DNA from: Clostridia bacterium
GTDB taxonomy: Bacteria > Bacillota > Clostridia > Lachnospirales > Lachnospiraceae
DNA: 64,000 nt
Direction: 5' to 3'
Assembly: GCA_910574835.1 (NCBI GenBank)
Contig: CAJTDE010000015.1
Location: forward strand, 1-64,000
Shown: positions 43,444 to 53,095 of the stretch, in pieces
Layout of the letters: every line of letters begins with the position of its first letter
Position numbering within the stretch: the stretch's first letter is position 1
Position numbers and translations under genes: made by a program
Notes under the pieces: model-generated
What the model saw: the letters and a program-made list of their open reading frames with translations, nothing else
The model's database searches: none
Told to the model about the DNA's origin: nothing

Positions 43444-44571
43444 CTATGCATAAAATTCTTTGATGCAATCTGTAATATATGTTATTTGCTCTTTTTTCAA
43501 ACCAAAATACATAGGCAATCTTAATAAGCGCTCGCTTTCTCTTGTGGTAAAACAATCCTCGCCATGAAAACTGCCGTACCGCTTTCCCGCAGGTGCGGAA
43601 TGAAGCGGAATATAATGAAACACGGTAAGAATTTCTTTCTTTTTCAGATATTGGATCAACTCTGTTCTTTCCTGTATATTTTGCGCTTTTATATAAAACA
43701 TATGTCCGTTATGAGCACAATGCTCCGGAATAAACGGAAGCTCTATTTTCCCTGATTTTCCCAGCTTCTCCAACTCTTCGTAGTACTGATTCCAATTTCG
43801 GATTCTTTCATCATTAATCTTTTCGGCAATCCGAAGCTGTGCCCATAAATAAGCCGCATTCAATTCGCTGGGGAGATAAGAAGAACCTGCTTCCACCCAT
43901 GTGTACTTATCTATTTCTCCTCTGAAAAACTTACTTCTATCTGTCCCCTTTTCCCGAATGATTTCTGCCAATTCATTATCTTTTTTGTCTTTTATAAGAA
44001 TGGCACCGCCCTCGCCCATGCTGTAATTTTTCGTCTCATGAAAACTATAACAGCCGAAATCTCCGATTGCTCCCAACATTCTTCCTTTATAGGCAGACAT
44101 AATTCCCTGCGCCGCATCTTCAACAACCTTCAAATGATACGCCTGTGCAATTTCACAGATCTCATCCATTTCACAGCCGACACCTGCATAATGAACAGGT
44201 ACAATCACACGGGTATTCCTGGTAATTGCCTTTTCAATTAATTTTTCATTGATATTCATAGTATCCGGTCTGATATCAACAAATACAATCCTTGCTCCTC
44301 TTACAACAAAAGCATCTGCTGTAGATACGAAAGTGTAGGAAGGCATAATTACCTCGTCTCCCGGCCCGACATCTGACAAAATAGCTGCCATCTCCAATGC
44401 ATGTGTACAGGAAGTTGTCAATAATGCCTTTTGCGCTCCGGCTGTTTTTTCAATCCATCCATTACATAATTTTGTAAAATCACCATCACCGCATATTTTT
44501 CTCTTTTTTACCGCTTCTTCTATATAGGTAATTTCATCACCTGTATAGGGTGGTACATTAAATTTAATCAT
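43444..44571 (-). CDS. wecE: dTDP-4-keto-6-deoxysugar aminotransferase (WecE/RffA type)
   Basis: The 375-residue PLP enzyme follows WecE/RffA closely: FNVPPYTGDEITYIEEAV, KICGDGDFTKLCNGWIE, LTTSCTHALEMAA, GDEVIMPSYTFVSTADAFV and SFHETKNYSMGEGGA, the last with the PLP lysine. It would convert dTDP-4-keto-6-deoxy-glucose, the RfbB product, to the 4-amino sugar. GAGG precedes the ATG. It provides an amine that the ATP-grasp enzyme downstream could acylate. Confidence 0.9.
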   Translation of the reverse strand: MIKFNVPPYTGDEITYIEEAVKKRKICGDGDFTKLCNGWIEKTAGAQKALLTTSCTHALEMAAILSDVGPGDEVIMPSYTFVSTADAFVVRGARIVFVDIRPDTMNINEKLIEKAITRNTRVIVPVHYAGVGCEMDEICEIAQAYHLKVVEDAAQGIMSAYKGRMLGAIGDFGCYSFHETKNYSMGEGGAILIKDKKDNELAEIIREKGTDRSKFFRGEIDKYTWVEAGSSYLPSELNAAYLWAQLRIAEKINDERIRNWNQYYEELEKLGKSGKIELPFIPEHCAHNGHMFYIKAQNIQERTELIQYLKKKEILTVFHYIPLHSAPAGKRYGSFHGEDCFTTRESERLLRLPMYFGLKKEQITYITDCIKEFYA

Positions 44572-44667
44572 TCGCTTCGCCTCATTTTAGATCTATGTCA
44601 TCCACTTCTAACATTCTGTTTTGCTTTTTCAAACACTATAAATGCATCACATCTCAATATTTTGCTC

Positions 44668-44699
44668 TTTACCCGTTAAGTTGATTTTTAACAGGTAAA
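44668..44699. repeat. hairpin between wecE and the GT-C-like gene
   Basis: TTTACC and GGTAAA enclose GTTAA/TTAAC with an 8-base loop. On the plus strand it is followed by AATTTTT, but no plus-strand gene is known here. It may weaken readthrough into wecE. Confidence 0.4.
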
Positions 44700-44712
44700 A
44701 ATTTTTAAATGA

Positions 44713-46446
44713 TTATTCATCAATTTCTTGTACAAACTTTGTTACCTTTATATTTCCAATACTATCGACTATATCATATACAACATTATCATACCTATCA
44801 TTTAAATAATGACCTAAAATTGCAATCTTTTCATCATCCATAGCAAGATAATATACATTATCACGAAACCAATCTTGTGAATGTAATTCTGTCAAACCAT
44901 TTTTTTCAAGGTAGCTATAATACATATCAGAAAACATTGAGGTTCCGCCCCAGAAAAAACAATTATATGCCGTATTCTCTGTTGTTCTGTAAAAAATCGG
45001 CTCTCCTCCTGTCAGATCATCTCCGTAGATATAAATATTTTGCTTTTGGGCATTCACATATTGCTTCATATCTATTAATCTGTTTCGCTCTTGCTGCTGT
45101 TCATCCTGAACCGCCGGAATAAACAGCCCCTTCGCCATGCTTAAACAAAGAACTGCAATAACAATTCCGCTGACTGCCTGCCCTCCCCTTTTAACGATTT
45201 TATTTAAATTCTTCCATTTTGCGCTCGGCCAGTTTTGAATATTTATTACCGCCAGTATGAGATCCACCGGCATAAAAATCGTCATAAATACTCTCAAAGG
45301 AAGCCTCCCCCGCAAGCATAAATACAATATCATAACTACGCACCCGGCCAATACTCCCAGAATTACAAGATTGAAAATCCACCGATTATTCAAAATGCTC
45401 TTTTGGACCTCACTATACACCAAGCACAAAATCAATGTCAACACTAAAATACATTTTACCACAGTCGTTTCGGATAACTCTGACCAAATGCTTTTAACTT
45501 GTTCAGAAATATTAATATGCTCTTCCTCCACTTTATCAAAATGTGACAATATCTTCTCCAGATTTTCCGTGTTATACCTTTCGTCCATAAAATACCAGCA
45601 AGATACCATCACACATAATTTTTCGTCCCATCCTGCCTCTTTATATATCTGGGAGTTATCCCAATAGTTTCTATCGCCATAATCCATATACTGAACTCTC
45701 AAAGCACTGTATTCCTGAAATTCCTCAGATCCCTCATTTTGACTACGATAGTTTTCATCCATTCTTCCTAGTGCCAGTACCGATACAGGCAATAATAAAA
45801 ATATTAACAAATAAATACCTGACTCTTTTGACCATTTCTTTTTCATTAAAATAAGTATAAAATCTCCAACAATTAGCACCAGCAAAAAAGCCAAAATCAC
45901 ATATCCCACCATAGTTCTCTGAAAAAAGCCCAAAAGAACCAAAAGCCAAGTGAGCCAAAAACCGCTTTTCTTTTCCATACAGAGATAATTTACAATAGCT
46001 GCAGTCCCAATCACGCCGGCCGTAGTTGTAAACTGTACTTGCTGAATTGGTATGGAAAACAATATAATCTGCATGACTGACAATATGAAAACTGCAGAAA
46101 TTAAACCAATCCCTTTTTTATAACACTCTTTTATAACTGCTTTCCATATAATAATCAAGGACAATGCCACAATCAATACCGAATATAAATCATACCAAGG
46201 CACATTCCGTATATATTTATACAAAAGGCTTAAAGGTATTCCAAGCAAAAAATGTATATACATAAAGCTTTTCTCTCCAAGCCCTGATTGTTCTGATGAA
46301 TAAATAATAGAGTTTATAATTGTATTATCATCATTTGTAGCAAAGCGCACTGTCGAAAACTTATAAATGAGTATATAGATTAAGAGCACACCCAAGCCTG
46401 CTAATATCCAACGTCCAATTTCTTTTTCATAAAGAAACCGTTTCAC
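44713..46446 (-). CDS. polytopic GT-C-like membrane protein
   Basis: The 577-residue protein has about 12 helices and a C-terminal outside domain of about 130 residues. After the first helix it has RFATNDDNTIINSI, an acidic pair where GT-C glycosyltransferases keep their catalytic aspartate. It is a paralogue of the next gene. The GTG at 46446 follows GAGGAG with seven bases; earlier in-frame starts lie in the upstream gene and lack one. It likely uses a lipid-linked sugar to decorate the polymer outside the cell. Confidence 0.75.
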   Translation of the reverse strand: MKRFLYEKEIGRWILAGLGVLLIYILIYKFSTVRFATNDDNTIINSIIYSSEQSGLGEKSFMYIHFLLGIPLSLLYKYIRNVPWYDLYSVLIVALSLIIIWKAVIKECYKKGIGLISAVFILSVMQIILFSIPIQQVQFTTTAGVIGTAAIVNYLCMEKKSGFWLTWLLVLLGFFQRTMVGYVILAFLLVLIVGDFILILMKKKWSKESGIYLLIFLLLPVSVLALGRMDENYRSQNEGSEEFQEYSALRVQYMDYGDRNYWDNSQIYKEAGWDEKLCVMVSCWYFMDERYNTENLEKILSHFDKVEEEHINISEQVKSIWSELSETTVVKCILVLTLILCLVYSEVQKSILNNRWIFNLVILGVLAGCVVMILYLCLRGRLPLRVFMTIFMPVDLILAVINIQNWPSAKWKNLNKIVKRGGQAVSGIVIAVLCLSMAKGLFIPAVQDEQQQERNRLIDMKQYVNAQKQNIYIYGDDLTGGEPIFYRTTENTAYNCFFWGGTSMFSDMYYSYLEKNGLTELHSQDWFRDNVYYLAMDDEKIAILGHYLNDRYDNVVYDIVDSIGNIKVTKFVQEIDE

Positions 46447-46450
46447 TCTG

Positions 46451-48205
46451 TCACTCCTCTTTCGTAAAATCATACACCTCAAAAACCGCTCCTCCATATA
46501 CCAATGTATCCACCATCTCACGTCCCTGATATTTTTCTCCATACAAGCTTTCAAAATACCGGTCCATATACCCTAAGCTAACATTCTCCAAAGAAATCAA
46601 ATAAACATTCTCCATCTCCACAATATCCCGCTTAGGCTCGGAAATACCAAGCTTCTCTGCCTTCACATTTTCCAGAGGAGAAAAGGTGTGCCATCCTCCC
46701 ACAGACAGTAAATTACTAAAAGCAAAATCCCTGCCCACCGTAAAATTATCCGTATAAGTCTCTATGGAAAAGGTTGTCATAAAGTATACATTCTCCATAT
46801 GCTCTGCCATATAACGGTTCACATCCAAAAATTGAAGGTTATACTCACTCCTCCAGGTATTATTGGCCTTCACCTCATCCCATTTGATATAGGCCAGCAT
46901 TGCTAAAAATAAGCACACACCCACTGTCAGCCCGCTTACAAAAATCCGGCTCTGCCTCTCCTTGCGCTCAAGAATCAGTGTTCGATATCCAACCGCAAGC
47001 ATAGATAAGAACGTCAGAAGATACATGGAATAGCCTACCCGATCTACAATTCTCCCCTTGAAGCCCAGATACAGCCAAAATAACGCCAAGATACTGCAGA
47101 GTACAATCCCCAGCCAAAACTGCCTTTTATTCTTCCCAAAAGCCAGACCCAGAACCGCCGCTACAATAAAAAGACTTAGCATATGGACAGGGGCATAACT
47201 ATCCTTGTTCAAATGCTCATATACCTTTTCAATCCCCAGAAAGAGCCGGCCGGAAACCGAATATTGCTGTCGATGTGTTTCCGAAGCATTTTCAGCCAAA
47301 AGGTGCATTTTCTCACCATACACATCCTCTGCCAAATATAAAGAATAACGCTGAAGATTCTCCACCTCCTCCGGCGTCAATCCCAGGGAATCATAAAATG
47401 CGGACTGTTCCTCATAATTCTTTAATTCATAATAATCCATAATAGTAGAACGGTCCGTATTATAAGCCAAAAACTCCTTCCACTCTCCGGAGTGATATGC
47501 AATCCTCTCTACCCCCAGAATCAAAAGCATACCCGCCAAAAGCGCAGCCGGAACCGCCCAATGCTTTAGAGTTACCGGCCATTTTCCGTTTCTGGCAAAA
47601 GAACCATATCTCCACCAAAAACAGATCGCTGCCACAGGAAACATCATCAGAAAAACAGACTGGCGAATTGCCATACAAAGCAGTAAGAGAAAAACTGCCA
47701 TCCCCTCTTCAAAAATGTTCTGAAACCTATCTTGTATTTCTGAGGTATAGAACAAATAGATTCCGGCAGCTCCGGCCATAGCCGCCGTCACTGTCCACTG
47801 AAAAGCTGACAAATGCTGCAAACCAACACAGGTAAACAGCAGAAGTCCCATTACCGTATAACCAAGCTTCCACAAAGCCCCCTGCTCTGCCACGAGTCCC
47901 CGATAGAGAATCATCCCAAAGGAAAGCAGCATAATCCCAATCATCACCAGCCCATACCAATCAAATCCCGGAAGCAGACGATACAGGCCGCTGATCACAA
48001 GCCCCAGTATATATTTTACAAAAATCAAATGTGCATCCGGCTCCCCCGTAATCACACCGGCCGCCACATTTCGCATTGCCACATCATCATTGATATCATA
48101 GATAAATGGAATCTTTTGATACACCACAACAAAATACAGCGCCATTATCAAAAACGAAAGCAGGAACGCAATACCTACACGGGCTTTTTTCCCAAACTGC
48201 TTCAT
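46451..48205 (-). CDS. polytopic GT-C-like membrane protein
   Basis: The 584-residue protein has about 11 helices and a C-terminal outside domain. The first loop carries FIYDINDDVAMRNVAAG, again an N-D-D motif, and FVKYILGLVISGLYRLLPGFDWYGL parallels the same region of the gene that follows. The ATG at 48205 has GGAGG eight bases upstream. The family is not one I can name; the fold and context point to sugar transfer outside the membrane. Confidence 0.75.
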   Translation of the reverse strand: MKQFGKKARVGIAFLLSFLIMALYFVVVYQKIPFIYDINDDVAMRNVAAGVITGEPDAHLIFVKYILGLVISGLYRLLPGFDWYGLVMIGIMLLSFGMILYRGLVAEQGALWKLGYTVMGLLLFTCVGLQHLSAFQWTVTAAMAGAAGIYLFYTSEIQDRFQNIFEEGMAVFLLLLCMAIRQSVFLMMFPVAAICFWWRYGSFARNGKWPVTLKHWAVPAALLAGMLLILGVERIAYHSGEWKEFLAYNTDRSTIMDYYELKNYEEQSAFYDSLGLTPEEVENLQRYSLYLAEDVYGEKMHLLAENASETHRQQYSVSGRLFLGIEKVYEHLNKDSYAPVHMLSLFIVAAVLGLAFGKNKRQFWLGIVLCSILALFWLYLGFKGRIVDRVGYSMYLLTFLSMLAVGYRTLILERKERQSRIFVSGLTVGVCLFLAMLAYIKWDEVKANNTWRSEYNLQFLDVNRYMAEHMENVYFMTTFSIETYTDNFTVGRDFAFSNLLSVGGWHTFSPLENVKAEKLGISEPKRDIVEMENVYLISLENVSLGYMDRYFESLYGEKYQGREMVDTLVYGGAVFEVYDFTKEE

Positions 48206-48208
48206 CAC

Positions 48209-49150
48209 TTATTCCTCCTGCCGCCTCTCATACCGCTCCCGCACCTCAAGAAGCCGCATCTCGAAATCCTGCTTATTCTTCTGCTCCATACTCTGCAAAA
48301 CCAACCCTGCAAAAAAAGACTGCAAGGCCGCAATCAGCACAAAGCCGCATACAATCAAGGTAGGAAACTTCGGCACCAGACCTGTCCCTACATATTCCAC
48401 AATCACCGGAATCAAAAATCCAATGCCTAAAAGCGCCAGTACAAGCGACAGCATGGAAAAAAAGTTAAAAGGCTTATAATTTTTATACAAGGTCAATATC
48501 CGGGTCAAAACCTTAAAGCCGTCGGAATAGGTATTTAGCTTGGATATGCTGCCCTCCGGCCGATCACGGTATTCAATGATCACATTGTCCACCTGCATAT
48601 GCTTGTCCGCCGCATGAATACTCATCTCTGTTTCAATCTCAAATCCCCGTGAAAGCACCGGGAAGGTCTTGACAAAAGAATAGCTGAAAGCCCGGTATCC
48701 CGTCATAATATCCTGAATATTCGTATCAAAAAAACGGTTAATGCAGTTTTTCACAAAGGAATTGCCGAAATTGTGAAAGGGACGCTTGTTCTCCGTATAA
48801 TAGGTAGAGGAAAGGCGATCTCCCACCACCATATCCGCCTGCTCTTCCAGAACTCTGCGGACCATCTCCGAAGCCGCTTCGGCAGGATAAGTGTCATCTC
48901 CGTCTACGATTACATAAACATGGGCATCTATCTCCCGAAACATCCGGCGAATCACATTGCCCTTTCCCTGAAGGCGCTCTCGCCGCACCACAGCGCCGGC
49001 TTCTAAGGCCATCTCCGCCGTGCCGTCCGTAGAATTATTGTCATAGACATAGATGACCGCCTCCGGAAGCTCCCGGTGAAAGTCCTCCACAACCTTCTTT
49101 ACTGTTTTACTCTCATTATAACATGGAACCAGTACGGCTATTTTATCCAC
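48209..49150 (-). CDS. polyprenyl-phosphate GT2 with C-terminal membrane helices
   Basis: The 313-residue protein has a GT-A domain (IAVLVPCYNESKTVKKVV, VYDNNSTDGTAEM, GKGNVIRRMF, VIVDGDDTYPAE) and two helices from about residue 235. It is DPM1-like and probably makes a lipid-linked sugar for the two GT-C-like proteins downstream. The start is GTG with GGAGGAGGG before it. It overlaps the gene upstream by 13 bp. Confidence 0.9.
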   Translation of the reverse strand: MDKIAVLVPCYNESKTVKKVVEDFHRELPEAVIYVYDNNSTDGTAEMALEAGAVVRRERLQGKGNVIRRMFREIDAHVYVIVDGDDTYPAEAASEMVRRVLEEQADMVVGDRLSSTYYTENKRPFHNFGNSFVKNCINRFFDTNIQDIMTGYRAFSYSFVKTFPVLSRGFEIETEMSIHAADKHMQVDNVIIEYRDRPEGSISKLNTYSDGFKVLTRILTLYKNYKPFNFFSMLSLVLALLGIGFLIPVIVEYVGTGLVPKFPTLIVCGFVLIAALQSFFAGLVLQSMEQKNKQDFEMRLLEVRERYERRQEE

Positions 49151-50904
49151 TCTCTATCCCTCCTCCATATGAGAAAAATAAGCAGCGGCGCACAGGCAAT
49201 CAGCGGATAATGGTACCGCATCTTCACCACAGGACCCAGCAGTGTCGTCAAAAAATACATCAGCAAAGGAATCACAAGTATCAATTCCCCGTACTGCTGC
49301 CGATAAAGCAGCAATAAAAATGCAAACAGCAAAAGCCATGTATAAACGCCCAAATTAAAGCTGGCCGCCACCACAGGCACCTTCTGAAACGAGGCTTCAT
49401 TCCCGATGCTTCGGTAAAATTCAGACAAGGCCGGAAGCTTTGAATCCATCACCACATCAATATCCTCGCGAAACTCCTTGCAGTAATACTCAAAATAATC
49501 CCTTCCATGCTCCGTATCCTCAATGGAATTTCCCGGATACCAGTAGCCAAAAGTATTTGCCAGGAAGGAATCTATATAAATCTTTTTATGCCGCCAGCCG
49601 GCCGAAAACCATGCCTTTAAAAACGGCCCCGGATTTTGAACAAACTTTTTTCCGTTAAAATAAGCCTTTACCGGATCTGCAAATCTTGACATGTAGCTCC
49701 GCATCCCTTCCTCCTCTATAACAGAAAGGAAAGCCGTCTTCTCCTCCTCTGTCAGCCCTTGATAGTCCAGATTATATACCCTGGCCGCCGACTGCATCAA
49801 GACACTGCACATCTCCCTGGGATCTCCCTTTTCAATCCCCAGAACCTGATAAAACAGCCCCGCGTATAGTCCATAGAGGCTCAGACAAAGCAATAGCAAA
49901 ATTCCCATACGCTTCCAGTACTCCCGAAAGCTCCACAGGAAAAAGGGAATACACAGCACAAAAGTATGGATGCCGTTGTTTCGGAAGGCAAAGAAAAAAA
50001 ATGCCGTAATGCAAAACAGTGCCTGCCGCCAGACAGAATCAAAAAACTCCTCCCGCTTCTCTGCCATTTCAAAAAGCTGTACCAGAAGCACTGCAAACAA
50101 TGCCGAAAAAATCGAATCCTTCGTAGCGCACAGTGCCATCAGGCTATTGGTCGGATGAAATCCAAGAAACACAAATGTCCCTATCTGCAGCCATTCCGGC
50201 GCCCGTTTCTTTCTCAGATAATAACAGACACATGTATACATTCCCGACATCAATATCATCTGAATAAGCGAATAAAGAGCGGCTCCTCCATTGTTGCTTC
50301 CAAAAACAGCCCTTCCCGCCTGCCTGCATATTCCCAATAAAAAGGTGTGAAGTATGGGATGATGCCCCGTCACCTCTCCGTCTACAAAAGCCGTCAGCTG
50401 CCACCCGGAATCATAGGAAAAAATCCCCGGCCAAGAAGCGAGAAGCACCGGCGTCCAAGATAAAAATAACAGCAGCCAGCAAATAAGAAACCAGCGGCAT
50501 CCCGGCTTTTGTTCCTTCCAGGAAGCGCTTTTTCCTTCCTCCATAGCAAGAAGCGCCCACATCACACAGCCGCAGAAAAATGGGGTGAGACACAAAACCG
50601 CCCCCAGCACTTGGCCATGCCAAATGGTATCCGTATAGTTTAAGGAATATCCCATACAGGTCATAACCGCTGCCAGAAATCCCCCTGTTAACCCATACAC
50701 AAGAATCCTTCTGTCTGGGTTTTGATTTAAAATATGGAGAGTCAGGAGAGAAAATGCTCCAAAAGCCGCAATACAAAATACGCTGTTGGAGAACATAGCA
50801 TCCCCTTTGCGTATCTCATAAAGCAGACTGAAACCCGTCACAGCCAGAAATGCCGTGAACGCAGCTATCACTTTTTCTCTTGTCCCGTATGTCTTTCCTG
50901 TCAT
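49138..50904 (-). CDS. DUF6020-like polytopic membrane protein
   Basis: The 588-residue protein has 12 or more helices. LASWPGIFSYDSGWQLTAF carries an acidic residue in the first large loop, and GHHPILHTFLLG and ALCATKDSIFSALF are patterns I associate with DUF6020-type membrane glycosyltransferases of Firmicutes. A long outside loop follows in the middle. It fits GT-C-like decoration. It overlaps the following GT2 by 13 bp. Confidence 0.75.
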   Translation of the reverse strand: MTGKTYGTREKVIAAFTAFLAVTGFSLLYEIRKGDAMFSNSVFCIAAFGAFSLLTLHILNQNPDRRILVYGLTGGFLAAVMTCMGYSLNYTDTIWHGQVLGAVLCLTPFFCGCVMWALLAMEEGKSASWKEQKPGCRWFLICWLLLFLSWTPVLLASWPGIFSYDSGWQLTAFVDGEVTGHHPILHTFLLGICRQAGRAVFGSNNGGAALYSLIQMILMSGMYTCVCYYLRKKRAPEWLQIGTFVFLGFHPTNSLMALCATKDSIFSALFAVLLVQLFEMAEKREEFFDSVWRQALFCITAFFFFAFRNNGIHTFVLCIPFFLWSFREYWKRMGILLLLCLSLYGLYAGLFYQVLGIEKGDPREMCSVLMQSAARVYNLDYQGLTEEEKTAFLSVIEEEGMRSYMSRFADPVKAYFNGKKFVQNPGPFLKAWFSAGWRHKKIYIDSFLANTFGYWYPGNSIEDTEHGRDYFEYYCKEFREDIDVVMDSKLPALSEFYRSIGNEASFQKVPVVAASFNLGVYTWLLLFAFLLLLYRQQYGELILVIPLLMYFLTTLLGPVVKMRYHYPLIACAPLLIFLIWRRDREWIK

Positions 50905-51003
50905 AACCCCGATTTCCTAATCCTGTGTTTTGTCTGTCTCTAACCGCAGCCTTGTTTACATACAAGGGGTTGTTTTTATCCGTCTCTGTTTTTGAACGCC
51001 ATA

Positions 51004-52965
51004 TTATTTAATGGTATAATCCGAATAATCCAGCGAAAAATTAGGATTGAAGTAAGGATCACCGGCCTCCAACTCCGCCTTCCACTTCTCCCGGAACAGC
51101 GCCACCTCATTTTGGAACCGCTTAAGTTTCTCCCCTTCCTCCATCCCTCGGGTCTTGGACTCATAGTGGAACAGCTCACAGAAAGGAGTAAATACGTTCA
51201 GATACCCGGCCTTTCGAAGCTTCAGGCAGAAGTCCACATCATTGAAGGCCACGCTGAAGGTTTCGTCCAAGCCTCCCACCTCGTCGTACTGATCCTTTTC
51301 CACCAGCAGGCAGGCTCCCGTCACCGCCGTTACATCCTGAGCATAGCAGAGGCGTCCCATATAGCCCAGATGCATCTTGTCATCCTTGTAATGGGTATGT
51401 CCGGCCGCCCGGTGCGCTCCCAGTCCAATGACAATGCCCGCATGCTGGATGGAATTGTCCGCATAGTAAAGCTTGCCGCCCACAGCCGCCACATCAGGCC
51501 GCTGGGCATACATAAGAAGCTCCTCCATCCACTCCCGGGTGATAATCTTCATATCGTTATTCAGCAGAAGCACATACTTTCCATTGGCAAAGGATACGCC
51601 GAAATTGTTGATGCGGGAGTAGTTAAAGTCTCCCTCGTATTTCACAATGCGGATCCGCTCATTGTGCTCCAGTGCCTTATAATAGTCAAATATCTCCTTA
51701 GTCTCGCTGTTGTTTTCCACCACAATGATCTCATAATTGGGATAGGTGGACTTATTGACAATGGATTCCACACAACGTGACAAATCCTCCATGTGATCCT
51801 TGTTGGGAATCACAATGGAAATCAGCGGCTTTTCCAAAATCGGATAGCGAATCCGGAAAATCGTGGGGAATGCCCGGGTGCTCTCCACCTTGGCATCCAT
51901 TCCGTAAACCGCCTGAATATGATCATGAACGGCCCGCTTAGCCGCATCAATGGCATAAGTCTTTGCATTGATATCCTGGGCTACGGACGCTTTGTGAGAC
52001 CGCCAGTAATACAACGCCTTTGGTACATGGCATACTTTCTCAGCCTTTGTGGTAAGTCTGAGGATCATATCATGATCCTGGCTCCCGTCATATTCACTGC
52101 GGAACAATCCCGTCTCATCCAAAAGCTCCCTGGAAAATGCGGAAAAATGGCAGATATAATTATTTCCTCTCAGGTTATCAATGGCAAAGTCCGGCTTAAA
52201 GTGCAGGACAATCATATGATCGATGCTGTCGCCCTCAAAGGTAATCTCGTCACAGTAAATGTAATCTGCCCCCGTCTCATTGATTGCCTTCGTATATTCA
52301 AATAGCGTAGCCGGATGCAGGATATCGTCATGGTCGAAAAGGCCGATATAATCTCCTGTTGCCAGCTTCAGGCACTCATTAGTATTGCCGGAAATTCCAT
52401 AGTTGTGATCCAGCACATGATAAACAATGCGTTCATCCTCTTTTGCATACTTCTTGCAGATCTCTCCTACATAAGCATGTTCATGATCGCTTCCGTCCGC
52501 CAGGCACAGTTCCCAGTTCTCGTAGGTCTGATATTTTACGGAATCCAGCATATCTGTGAGGAACTTTTCCGGCGTATTGTAAAGAGGCACCAGGATACTG
52601 AACTTCACTTTATTTTCAAAAACTGTCTCCCGCTGCTTTTTCGCTTCCTCCGGTGTGGGGAAGCTGGCTGTCCCGTGGCGCTTCATGTTTTTGCGCTCCT
52701 GAAGCTTGCTGCGCACCTTGCGCATTAAGCCCGGAATGGAACCGTAGCGTGTAAGGCGATCCCGGGTTTTCTCATAAAAATGAAGGGCTTTGCGCAGGGG
52801 GATGGAAAGCTTCCAGGCAAAGCTGTTCTTAATGCGATCCAGCTTAAAGCGCAGCTCTTCAATCTCTTTCTCCGACTCCTCGATCTTACTTAAGAGAACC
52901 TCAGTTTTTTCCCGTTCAGCCTCATACAGCTTTTTATAGTCATTCTGTAATTCCTGGTTATCCAT
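51004..52965 (-). CDS. two-domain GT2 glycosyltransferase
   Basis: The 653-residue protein has an N-terminal coiled coil (about residues 8-50) and then two GT-A domains. The first has FSILVPLYNTPEKFLTD, LCLADGSDHEHAY and IGLFDHDDILHPATL. The second, from about residue 375, has LISIVIPNKDHMEDLSRCV, LLLNNDMKIITREWME and AFNDVDFCLKLRKAG. Both look active, so it may build an alternating backbone such as a rhamnan. It follows the ABC exporter genes, as in O-antigen-like ABC systems. AGAGG precedes the ATG. Confidence 0.9.
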   Translation of the reverse strand: MDNQELQNDYKKLYEAEREKTEVLLSKIEESEKEIEELRFKLDRIKNSFAWKLSIPLRKALHFYEKTRDRLTRYGSIPGLMRKVRSKLQERKNMKRHGTASFPTPEEAKKQRETVFENKVKFSILVPLYNTPEKFLTDMLDSVKYQTYENWELCLADGSDHEHAYVGEICKKYAKEDERIVYHVLDHNYGISGNTNECLKLATGDYIGLFDHDDILHPATLFEYTKAINETGADYIYCDEITFEGDSIDHMIVLHFKPDFAIDNLRGNNYICHFSAFSRELLDETGLFRSEYDGSQDHDMILRLTTKAEKVCHVPKALYYWRSHKASVAQDINAKTYAIDAAKRAVHDHIQAVYGMDAKVESTRAFPTIFRIRYPILEKPLISIVIPNKDHMEDLSRCVESIVNKSTYPNYEIIVVENNSETKEIFDYYKALEHNERIRIVKYEGDFNYSRINNFGVSFANGKYVLLLNNDMKIITREWMEELLMYAQRPDVAAVGGKLYYADNSIQHAGIVIGLGAHRAAGHTHYKDDKMHLGYMGRLCYAQDVTAVTGACLLVEKDQYDEVGGLDETFSVAFNDVDFCLKLRKAGYLNVFTPFCELFHYESKTRGMEEGEKLKRFQNEVALFREKWKAELEAGDPYFNPNFSLDYSDYTIK

Positions 52966-52978
52966 CTTTTACCTCTTG

Positions 52979-53029
52979 GCAGCTGTTCAGCGTCTTTCCA
53001 TGAGAAGGAAATACTTTCCAAACAGCTGC
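52979..53029. repeat. hairpin between the ABC ATPase and the two-domain GT2
   Basis: GCAGCTGTT and AACAGCTGC form a perfect 9-bp stem with a 33-base loop that itself holds CTTTCC/GGAAA. No U run follows, so it is a processing or partial termination site rather than a full terminator. Confidence 0.45.
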
Positions 53030-53095
53030 TATCTTATTTACTTTGCATCATTTGAAATATTTTTTGATTTTGAAGCACAGCCGGGAGACTTATAT

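Noticed and set aside
44713-48205. Wzx flippase or Wzy polymerase
   Set aside because: The early Asp motif and large C-terminal outside domain fit GT-C enzymes better, and export is already provided by the ABC pair.
50992-51780. 262-codon plus-strand frame
   Set aside because: Shadow of the two-domain glycosyltransferase on the minus strand; no motif of its own.
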